The notes under the pieces are model-generated. The model saw only the letters and a list, made by a program, of their open reading frames with translations, made no database searches and was not told the DNA's origin. Positions 6,754 to 13,240 of a stretch of DNA of 16,933 bases are shown here, one piece after another (positions within the stretch are counted from its first letter, which is position 1; each line of letters starts with the position of its first letter). The translations under genes and the position numbers were made by a program. This DNA is from Chloroflexota bacterium (GTDB lineage: Bacteria; Chloroflexota; Anaerolineae; 4572-78; J111), in assembly GCA_003695455.1 (NCBI GenBank), contig RFJF01000297.1, positions 1-16,933 of the forward strand. The letters are read 5' to 3'.

Positions 6754-9537
6754 TTAATTTTTTACTGCCACCGGCAGGCCGTTGGTGCGGGCCAATGCCG
6801 GTTCTGTGTCTGAATCCGGCTGCAACGGCAGGGTAAAGGAAAATTTAGCGCCCTGCCCCAGCGTGCTTTCGGCCCACAATTTGCCGCCAAAATGAGAAAT
6901 GATTTGCCGGCAAATGGGCAAACCCAGCCCGGTGCCCTGCGGTTTTTCTGTGAGCGTGTCGCCAACCTGCCGGAATTTTTCAAAAATAATGTCCAGGTTT
7001 TCTTCTTTGATGCCGTGACCATTGTCAATTACATCAACCCGCAAGCAAGATTCATCACTGCTGAGCTGGATTGAAACCTGACCCTGTTCCGGGTTGCAAA
7101 ATTTAATGGCGTTAGAAATTAAATTGAGAATTACCTGCATTATCCGGTCCCGGTCAGCTTTAACAAACGGAACCTTTTCCGGCAAAGTGACCGTTAGCTG
7201 AATGTTTTTTTCCTGAAACAGTTGCCCGGTTGATTCCAGTGCTTCATTGAGCACTTCTTTCAGGTCAACTTCTGACAGCAGCCATTCCATTTTGCCGGAC
7301 TCAATTTTTGAAAGGTCCAGCACGTTGTTAATCAAGCGGGTTAAACGTTCACTTTCTTTTAAAATAATGCCTGCAAACTGGCTGCGCTGGTCGGTTTCCA
7401 GGCCGGGGTTATCGTGAAGGATTTCTGAAAAGGCCCGGATTGACGTGAGCGGCGTGCGGAGTTCGTGGGTGACGGTACTCATAAAATCGTCTTTGAGGCG
7501 GTCCAGTTCCTTAAGCTGTTCGTTGGCCTCCCGCAACTCGGCGGTGGCGGCTTCCAGTTCCCGCGATTTTTGTTCGAGCTGGTGGCTGTAGGCAATCACC
7601 TGGCTGGTTTCATCCAGAATATTCATCACCTCTTCGGTACTGAGCGGCTCTTCTTTGACCACCGAGGCTACCATGGCCCGGGCCGATGCGGCGCCGATTG
7701 AACCGGCCAGTTGGCGTTCAACAAAATCAACCAGTTCGGCGTCGGCGCTGGTCTGGTTAGCCCAGTTAATGCCGTGACGGCGGGCGTAGTTGTTAAACAG
7801 CCGGTCGGCGCGGCCAAACCCCAAAAACCGGCCCAGCAGCGACCGCAGCGTTTCAACCGAGGCGCTGCCGCGCCAGAAACGGGCGCGTTCGCCGTCGGTG
7901 GAGTGGCTGAACACATCTACAAACAGTGATGCCTGGCTGTGTTCAATGACGCTTTGCTGGCTCAACAGAGACACAATAATGTAGCCGCCAATGTTTACCA
8001 GCATACTCCACAGCATAGCGTGAGAAATGGGGTCCAGCCCTTCCAGCCCAAACAGGGCGTACGGTTTGAGTATGGCAATGCCAAATGGCCCTTCGGTAAT
8101 GAAGGTGTGCGGCAGAAATCCGCTTTCGGCCAGGGCCGGAAATGGCAGGGTGTAGGCCCAAACCAAAAATCCGCCGGTGATGGCAACCAGCGCCCCCAAC
8201 CGCGTGCCGCCCTTCCAGTAAATGCCGCCCAAAATGGCCGGGCCAAACTGGGCCACCGCCGCAAACGAAATCAGCCCAATAGAGACCAGCGTGGCCGATT
8301 CGCCGGTAAGCCGGAAATAGGCGTAACTGAGCAGCAAAATCACCACAATGGCGCCGCGCCGAATAGCCAGCAAAAAGCCGCCCAGGTCGCTGCGTTCTGC
8401 CAGGCCCAGCGCCTGCCAGCGCAACAAAACGGGCATCAGCAGGTCATTTGAAACCATGGTGGTTAGCGCCACAGTAGCCACAATTACCATACTTGTGGCA
8501 GCCGATAACCCGCCCACAAAAACAAACATTGCCAGAAACTCTTGCCCCTCAATCATAGGCAGGGTTAGCACAAACGTATCCGGGTCTACCCCGCCATCGG
8601 GAAAATGAAGCAGCCCGCCAAAGGCAATGGGCAGCACAAAAATGTTAATGAGCAACAGGTACAGCGGAAACAGCCAGATTGCTTTGTTAAGGTGATGTTC
8701 GCTGCTGTTTTCTACCACCGCCATTTGAAACTGGCGCGGCAGTAAAAATATTGCCATCATTGACAAAAATGTAAGCCAGGCCCAGTTGGTGTACGTGCCC
8801 TGCACAGTAAACAACGGCCTGATTTGCGGATGTTCGGCGGCGCGGGCAAACACATCGGCAAAGCCGTTATACACACCATACGTTACAAATACGCCCACCG
8901 CCAGAAAGGCCACCAACTTAACCACAGATTCAAAGGCAATGGCGGCCACCAACCCCTGGTGGTGTTCGGTGGCGTCAAGATGGCGTGTGCCAAACAAAAT
9001 TGCAAACGCCGCCAGTAACAGCGCCACATAAAAAGCGGTGTCGTTAGCAACCGGCGCGGTTCCCAACTGGCTGGGCATGGTTACATGTGGGTAGCTGGTA
9101 AGCACCAGAAAACTGGTAGAAATTCCCTTGAGTTGCAGAGAAATATAGGGGATAATGCCCACTACTGCCACAACAGTAACCAGCCCCCCCAGCAGGGTAT
9201 TTTTGCCGTAGCGCGATGCAATGAAATCGGCAATAGATGTAATGTGGTTGACTTTGCTGATGCGGATGATTTTGCGCAGAAAAAACCACCACAGCAACGC
9301 CATCAGCGTTGGCCCCAGGTAAATGGGTAAAAATCCGGCGCCAACGGTGGCGGCCCGCCCCACGCTTCCGTAAAACGTCCACGCGGTGCAATAGACCCCC
9401 AACGACAATGCGTAAATGTAAGGATTACCGGTTAAACTCCGGCCTGTATCGGCGCGTTTGTCTCCGTAGTAGGCTACGGCAAACAGCAGGCCAATGTAGG
9501 CCAGCGAAACCAGCAGAATGACCCAACCTTGTAACAC
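6754..9537 (-). CDS. SLC5-type transporter domain fused to a sensor histidine kinase (CrbS-like)
   Basis: A 927-residue protein joining a sodium:solute symporter-like membrane domain (about 1-530, roughly 13 helices) to a kinase. A soluble region at about 560-640 occupies the place of the STAC domain of this architecture. A coiled coil (about 645-685) leads to the HisKA motif with phosphoacceptor His691 (HELRTPL). The ATPase is complete: N-box Asn809, DNGHG at 838-842, FEKFRQ at 852-857 and GTGLGL at 868-873. Related proteins (CrbS of Vibrio and Pseudomonas) control acetyl-CoA synthetase expression in response to acetate. Unlike many of them, this one has no PAS domain and no C-terminal receiver, so a separate regulator must accept the phosphate; the one at 5899-6282 is the obvious candidate. 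The start is GTG (9537-9535), preceded by GGAG 11 nt upstream and 16 nt after the preceding stop. Whether the transporter half moves solute or only senses it cannot be seen. Confidence 0.92.
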   Translation of the reverse strand: MLQGWVILLVSLAYIGLLFAVAYYGDKRADTGRSLTGNPYIYALSLGVYCTAWTFYGSVGRAATVGAGFLPIYLGPTLMALLWWFFLRKIIRISKVNHITSIADFIASRYGKNTLLGGLVTVVAVVGIIPYISLQLKGISTSFLVLTSYPHVTMPSQLGTAPVANDTAFYVALLLAAFAILFGTRHLDATEHHQGLVAAIAFESVVKLVAFLAVGVFVTYGVYNGFADVFARAAEHPQIRPLFTVQGTYTNWAWLTFLSMMAIFLLPRQFQMAVVENSSEHHLNKAIWLFPLYLLLINIFVLPIAFGGLLHFPDGGVDPDTFVLTLPMIEGQEFLAMFVFVGGLSAATSMVIVATVALTTMVSNDLLMPVLLRWQALGLAERSDLGGFLLAIRRGAIVVILLLSYAYFRLTGESATLVSIGLISFAAVAQFGPAILGGIYWKGGTRLGALVAITGGFLVWAYTLPFPALAESGFLPHTFITEGPFGIAILKPYALFGLEGLDPISHAMLWSMLVNIGGYIIVSLLSQQSVIEHSQASLFVDVFSHSTDGERARFWRGSASVETLRSLLGRFLGFGRADRLFNNYARRHGINWANQTSADAELVDFVERQLAGSIGAASARAMVASVVKEEPLSTEEVMNILDETSQVIAYSHQLEQKSRELEAATAELREANEQLKELDRLKDDFMSTVTHELRTPLTSIRAFSEILHDNPGLETDQRSQFAGIILKESERLTRLINNVLDLSKIESGKMEWLLSEVDLKEVLNEALESTGQLFQEKNIQLTVTLPEKVPFVKADRDRIMQVILNLISNAIKFCNPEQGQVSIQLSSDESCLRVDVIDNGHGIKEENLDIIFEKFRQVGDTLTEKPQGTGLGLPICRQIISHFGGKLWAESTLGQGAKFSFTLPLQPDSDTEPALARTNGLPVAVKN

Positions 9538-9553
9538 CTGTTAACTTGCTCCG

Positions 9554-9772
9554 TTATGTGCGTTCTTCAATTACCCATGCCATTAATGCAATTAACGCGG
9601 CCCAAGATACAAAAATAAATATGTACAATGTTGGAATCCCCAATATCAGTCCGTCGGTACTGAACAGGGTGATAACGGGGTAGTTAAACAGCAAACAACC
9701 CAAAAAGAACAGAGCGGTTAATTTTTTGCCTTTTTGTTGCTGATATTTGTCCATGGTTGTTGCTGCCTGCAT
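9554..9772 (-). CDS. Small two-helix membrane protein, likely accessory to the SLC5-histidine kinase
   Basis: A 72-residue protein with a charged N-terminus (residues 1-17) and two membrane helices at about 18-38 and 47-66, ending in a short charged tail. Its layout (a short loop with LILGIPTLYIF, then a Trp/Ala-rich second helix) resembles the small partners that accompany SLC5-family symporters (DUF3311/DUF485 kind). It ends 16 nt before the GTG of the SLC5-histidine kinase, so it is probably a subunit of the sensor's transporter domain, as DUF4212 is for the symporter further upstream. The start is uncertain. ATG at 9772-9770 has no clear ribosome site, and ATG at 9754-9752 (residue 7) is an alternative with a weak GGCAG upstream. 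Confidence 0.78.
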   Translation of the reverse strand: MQAATTMDKYQQQKGKKLTALFFLGCLLFNYPVITLFSTDGLILGIPTLYIFIFVSWAALIALMAWVIEERT

Positions 9773-9776
9773 TTCA

Positions 9777-9796
9777 GGGTGATGGTTGTTTCACCC
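9777..9796 (-). other. Small intercistronic hairpin
   Basis: Perfect 6-bp arms GGGTGA (9777-9782) and TCACCC (9791-9796) with an 8-nt loop lie in the 30-nt gap between the nucleotidyltransferase stop and the 72-aa gene. It has no T tract, so termination is unlikely; it could tune translation or mRNA processing. Confidence 0.35.
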
Positions 9797-9802
9797 GGCG
9801 CC

Positions 9803-11620
9803 TTACCCCAGCATATCGGTGCGGAAACGCTGCGACGCCGCATCCTGCATTTCTCTGATGGCTGAAAAAGCATCTTTCAGGTGACGGTTTTCTACCGCCG
9901 AGAGTGACTGCAAGTGAATTCTGTTGTTGGGCGCATTGCCCGATTTGACAGCATCCAGTTGTTCGCGCAGGCGCAGTTGCAGCAAAAACCGGTAGGTTTC
10001 TATCAGGTTTTCTGCGCCTTCCTGGCTCAGTGTGCCGACTTCTACAGCTGCTTCCAGCCGTTCAAACGTGGTTCGGGCGCGGATGTGGCCTTCAAGGGCG
10101 TACACCCGGGCCAGCGCCACTATGGGGGCAATTCCGCCGGACTTTAAATTGACTTCGCCATTTTCAGCCCGGATGCGGCGGAAAAAGCCAATCGGCGGTT
10201 TAAATTCCATTGCTGCCCGGGCCATGTGGGCCAGAAACACGCCTTCATCACCGGCACTGTTAACCAGGTTTTCCAGCGGTTCTACAGAAAGGTTGCCGTA
10301 AACGGCCCTGAAATCAAAAAAGATGGCTGTTTCAAGCAGGGCTTGTGGGTCCGGGGTTCTTATCCAGCCCTCAAACAAGCGAACCCACTCGGCCAGCGGT
10401 TTGCACCAGTTGGTTGCCATATAACCGCCGGGGCAGGGTGGAAAACCGGCCTGAATTAAGTGATTTACCACATTTTCTGCCAGCGCAGAAAAATATTTTT
10501 TGGCTTTGGGGGTGTCATCTTTGTAAATGAGCGCGTTGTCCTGGTCGGTTAACAGAGCCTGTTCCATGCGCCCTTCTGAGCCGAACACAATCCAGGCGTA
10601 GGGTGTTGGCGGAGGCCCCAACTCCTGCTCTGCCAGGCGCAGCAACCGCCGGATGAGCGCATCATTAATGCTGGCAATAACCCGGCCAATACTGTTAATA
10701 TCCAGCCCGCCGCGGTACAGATTTTCAACCATACCGGCAATTTCTATGGCATATTTTGCCAGCATTTGCGAAGGCTCAACATCAAGATTATCAAGCTGCC
10801 GCATCAGATACAGCGGGCTTTTTGATTGGTGCCGCAGCAAATCGGTGGCGTTGATAATGCCTTTGATTTCGCCTTCATGAATGACCGGTACGTGGTGAAT
10901 GTTCTCTTCCAGCATAAAGAGCAGTGCGCCGTACACCGGTGTTTCCAGCGGGATGGTTTTGAGCGGGCGGCTCATGACCTGTTGCACCGGGGTTTCCGGC
11001 CCCAGGTCTTCGGCCAGCACCTTTACCTGAAAATCGTGGTCGGTGATAATGCCGGGCGGCGTGTCCATAACCAGCGCCACATTTACCCAGGCCTTGCGCA
11101 TAATTTTTGCGGCTTCGGCTACGGTTGCGGCAGGGCTTACCAGCACCGGCGGCCGCACAATCAGCGACCCAACCGGGGTGGTCAGTTCGCCGCTCATGGG
11201 GGTGCCGTCTTCGGTGGCCAGGTTGCGTAGCCGCGCCCCCAGGCTTTTCAGAAAGAAGTTGGCAAAGCGGGTATTATTGTTGACAAGTTGGTTAAAAACC
11301 GTGGCCGGGACACAAAAGACCTGCGTATCTTCCTCTGCAATCACATCAACCGAAGGGGAGTCCTGGCTGATAATTGAGGGGTGTCCAAAACATTCGCCTT
11401 CTTCCAGCGCCCTAATGAGGTTGCCGTCTCTAACCAGCCGCACGGCGCCCTGGCTGATAATTTGCAGAAACTTGCTGGTCTCTCCACCCTGATTGAGAAT
11501 ATACGTGCCCGCCGGGTATGTTTCAGTTTTGGCAGAACTGGTTAATTTTTCAAACTCGGCGTCCGTCAGGTAATCAAACGGATGCTGGGTTTTGAGGGTT
11601 TCCAGAGTGATTGATGTCAT
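9803..11620 (-). CDS. cNMP-like / CBS-pair / DUF294 nucleotidyltransferase regulatory protein
   Basis: A 605-residue soluble protein. Residues about 12-130 form a cyclic-nucleotide-binding-like barrel. Residues about 148-265 hold two CBS motifs, which in other proteins bind adenine nucleotides such as AMP and ATP. Residues about 285-440 are a DUF294 nucleotidyltransferase domain of the Pol-beta/GlnD superfamily, with Gly347-Ser348 (GSEGR) and Asp359/Asp361 (TDQD); Asp436 in FFDFR is a candidate third carboxylate. The C-terminal helical region (about 455-600) matches the DUF294 C-terminal part. The catalytic residues look intact, but the target and donor nucleotide are unknown for the family. 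The cNMP barrel lacks the usual phosphate-binding residues (FGH instead of FGE, no Arg in the cassette at 85-95), so it may not bind cAMP. From memory, this family often neighbours VC_2705/DUF4212 symporters, as here. The start is set by GAGG 9 nt upstream; the gene begins 35 nt after the adenylate kinase gene. Confidence 0.9.
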   Translation of the reverse strand: MTSITLETLKTQHPFDYLTDAEFEKLTSSAKTETYPAGTYILNQGGETSKFLQIISQGAVRLVRDGNLIRALEEGECFGHPSIISQDSPSVDVIAEEDTQVFCVPATVFNQLVNNNTRFANFFLKSLGARLRNLATEDGTPMSGELTTPVGSLIVRPPVLVSPAATVAEAAKIMRKAWVNVALVMDTPPGIITDHDFQVKVLAEDLGPETPVQQVMSRPLKTIPLETPVYGALLFMLEENIHHVPVIHEGEIKGIINATDLLRHQSKSPLYLMRQLDNLDVEPSQMLAKYAIEIAGMVENLYRGGLDINSIGRVIASINDALIRRLLRLAEQELGPPPTPYAWIVFGSEGRMEQALLTDQDNALIYKDDTPKAKKYFSALAENVVNHLIQAGFPPCPGGYMATNWCKPLAEWVRLFEGWIRTPDPQALLETAIFFDFRAVYGNLSVEPLENLVNSAGDEGVFLAHMARAAMEFKPPIGFFRRIRAENGEVNLKSGGIAPIVALARVYALEGHIRARTTFERLEAAVEVGTLSQEGAENLIETYRFLLQLRLREQLDAVKSGNAPNNRIHLQSLSAVENRHLKDAFSAIREMQDAASQRFRTDMLG

Positions 11621-11629
11621 AAAAAATAG

Positions 11630-11633
11630 CCTC
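11630..11633 (-). promoter_or_regulatory. Ribosome binding site of the DUF294 nucleotidyltransferase gene
   Basis: The minus strand reads GAGG (within TGAGGC) 9 nt before the ATG at 11620-11618, in the 35-nt gap after the adenylate kinase stop. Confidence 0.55.
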
Positions 11634-11655
11634 AGTGGTTATGTGAATACTGATG

Positions 11656-13080
11656 TTACGCCGCGTTGGCCTGGCGAGCTTCCATCAGTTTGTTGACGGC
11701 GGCCATTGTTCTGTCTGTCACCTCTTTTACATCACCCTCGCCTTCAATTTCAATGAGCAGGCCGGCCTTTTGGTAGTAGTCAATCAGGGGTGCGGTTTGG
11801 CCGTGGTAGGTTTTTAACCGGGCACGGATAGTGTCCGGATTGTCGTCATCGCGTTGGTAAAGTTCGCCGCCGTCCAGGTCACACACGCCGTCTACTTTGG
11901 GCGGCTTGAATTTTTTGTGGTACGGCGTTTGGCAGGTGCGGCAAATAAGCCGGCCCGAAAGCCGATTAACAATCTCATCGTCAGAAACTTTTATGTGAAG
12001 CACAGCGTCAATGCGGCGCTGCATATCTGTTACCATTTCGGTGAGCGCCTCTGCCTGGCCCACGGTCCGCGGAAAACCGTCCATAATAAAGCCGGGTTCG
12101 GTATCCGGGCGTGAAAGGCGCTCTCTGACCATTGATTCGGTCACATCATCCGGTACAAGCTCGCCGCGGTCCATGTAGGATTTTGCCAGCTTGCCCAGGT
12201 CGGTTTTGTTTTTCAGGTTTTCACGGAACAGGTCACCGGTGGCAATGTGAGGCAGGTTCAGGGTGGTGCGCAGGCGCTCGGCCTGGGTGCCTTTGCCGGA
12301 GCCTGGCCCGCCCAGCAAAACAATGTTCAGGCTGGGTTGCCGGGTTTCTTCCGGAGCCAGGGCGGCCACTTCTGTTTTAAGGGCCTGGATTTCTACAGCT
12401 TCTTCTACCGTGGCCGAGAAGGCGGCGCGCCGTTGAATGGCGTCTATGGCTTCAAGGATTTTTTCTGAAACCTGGTTGATGCTGCCTTCGCCGTCAACAA
12501 TAATCAGCCGGTTGGTGCGCTGGTAAAAGCCAACCAGTGGGCCGGTGACGCGGTGCGAAACTTTGAGGCGGGCGCGCATCACATCGGGGGTGTCATCTTC
12601 CCGGTGGTGCAGTTGCCCCCGGCAGCGGTCACAAACGCCTTCTCTGGCCGGGGGTTTAAAGTTGATGTGGTAGGGGGTTTGGCACACCTGGCAAATAATT
12701 CGGCCCGGCAGCCGGTTGAGGATTTCTTCGTCAGAAACTTTCAGGTAGATGGCCGCATCCAGGGTGCGGCCCATTTTTCCCAGTAATTCATCCAGAAATT
12801 CAGCCTGGTAGCGCGTACGTGGAAAACCATCGAACAGGATTTCTTTTTCCGGACGAATTTTAAGCAGCCATTCTTCAATCATGGCGTCTACCACTTCGTC
12901 GGGTACCAATTCGCCCTGGCTCATGTATTTTTGGCCCAGCAGGCCCAAGGCGGTGCGTTTATCCAGACTCTCGCGGAACAAATCGCCGGTAGAAATGTGG
13001 AGCCAGTCAAATTTGGTAACAAGTTTGTCGGCCTGGGTACCTTTACCCGCGCCCGACGGGCCAATCAGTGCAATGGTCAT
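11656..13080 (-). CDS. adk: Tandem (double-domain) adenylate kinase
   Basis: A 474-residue chain holding two complete long-form adenylate kinases (usual bacterial length about 215). Adenylate kinase converts AMP and ATP to two ADP. Domain 1 (about 1-216) has the P-loop GPSGAGKGT at 7-15, STGDLFRE at 30-37, DGFPRT at 84-89 and a LID with Cys130, Cys133, Cys150 and Cys153. Domain 2 (about 251-466) has GGPGSGKGT at 257-265, ATGDLFRE at 280-287, DGFPRT at 334-339 and a LID with Cys380, Cys383, Cys400 and Asp403, a C-C-C-D zinc site as in Bacillus subtilis Adk. A 34-residue linker rich in Ala and Glu joins them. Both active sites look functional. The gene follows its own TATAAT promoter and heads an operon with a nucleotidyltransferase and sensor genes. 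Since both flanking acyl-CoA synthetases release AMP, AMP recycling is the likely role. The start has a clear ribosome site (GAGGA). Confidence 0.95.
   Translation of the reverse strand: MTIALIGPSGAGKGTQADKLVTKFDWLHISTGDLFRESLDKRTALGLLGQKYMSQGELVPDEVVDAMIEEWLLKIRPEKEILFDGFPRTRYQAEFLDELLGKMGRTLDAAIYLKVSDEEILNRLPGRIICQVCQTPYHINFKPPAREGVCDRCRGQLHHREDDTPDVMRARLKVSHRVTGPLVGFYQRTNRLIIVDGEGSINQVSEKILEAIDAIQRRAAFSATVEEAVEIQALKTEVAALAPEETRQPSLNIVLLGGPGSGKGTQAERLRTTLNLPHIATGDLFRENLKNKTDLGKLAKSYMDRGELVPDDVTESMVRERLSRPDTEPGFIMDGFPRTVGQAEALTEMVTDMQRRIDAVLHIKVSDDEIVNRLSGRLICRTCQTPYHKKFKPPKVDGVCDLDGGELYQRDDDNPDTIRARLKTYHGQTAPLIDYYQKAGLLIEIEGEGDVKEVTDRTMAAVNKLMEARQANAA
11683..13080 (-). repeat. Internal gene duplication within the adenylate kinase gene
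   Basis: Codons 1-216 (13080-12433) and codons 251-466 (12330-11683) encode homologous adenylate kinase domains, recognisable from the paired P-loops, DGFPRT motifs and CQTPYH LID motifs. The two halves are similar at protein level but diverged at DNA level, so the duplication is not recent. Confidence 0.85.
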
Positions 13081-13087
13081 GATGCAG

Positions 13088-13093
13088 TCCTCT
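13088..13093 (-). promoter_or_regulatory. Ribosome binding site of the tandem adenylate kinase gene
   Basis: The minus strand reads AGAGGA, 7 nt before the ATG at 13080-13078, an ideal spacing that fixes the start. Confidence 0.75.
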
Positions 13094-13099
13094 TTGATG

Positions 13100-13154
13100 C
13101 AGATTTAGTTATATGACAAGGTAGAAAAACAAGCGTTATTATACACTAAATCTG
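13100..13154. promoter_or_regulatory. Perfect 10-bp inverted repeat around the adk promoter (possible paired operator)
   Basis: CAGATTTAGT at 13100-13109 and ACTAAATCTG at 13145-13154 are exact complements, with centres 45 bp apart. On the minus strand one arm lies inside the promoter spacer, right before TATAAT, and the other lies in the leader just upstream of the ribosome site. Because the upstream arm should not be transcribed, an mRNA hairpin is unlikely; a pair of protein-binding sites is the simpler reading. Confidence 0.5.
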
Positions 13155-13167
13155 AATTAAAGGTAAA
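13138..13167 (-). promoter_or_regulatory. Probable sigma70-type promoter of the adenylate kinase operon
   Basis: On the minus strand there is a perfect -10 hexamer TATAAT (13143-13138), and 18 nt upstream the hexamer TTTACC (13167-13162), 4 of 6 matches to TTGACA. Transcription would begin near 13130, giving a leader of about 50 nt. The -35 overlaps the base of the symporter terminator. One arm of an inverted repeat sits in the spacer. Confidence 0.6.
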
Positions 13168-13188
13168 GGGGTGCAAAAGCACCCCTTT
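13165..13188 (-). terminator. Rho-independent terminator of the symporter genes
   Basis: Perfect 10-bp arms (AAAGGGGTGC at 13165-13174, its complement at 13179-13188) with a 4-nt loop, 52 nt after the symporter stop. On the minus strand the stem ends in TTT and continues ACCTTT, a reasonable U-rich end. It separates the symporter unit from the adenylate kinase operon. Confidence 0.8.
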
Positions 13189-13240
13189 TGGTAATATCTG
13201 TTACATTGGTGAAATCATCCGTGCGGCCAGTGAGAGATTT

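Noticed and set aside
7939..8451. A 170-codon plus-strand frame inside the transporter-kinase gene
   Set aside because: It is antisense to membrane helices and consists of Gln/Asn/Arg-rich shadow sequence without domain features.
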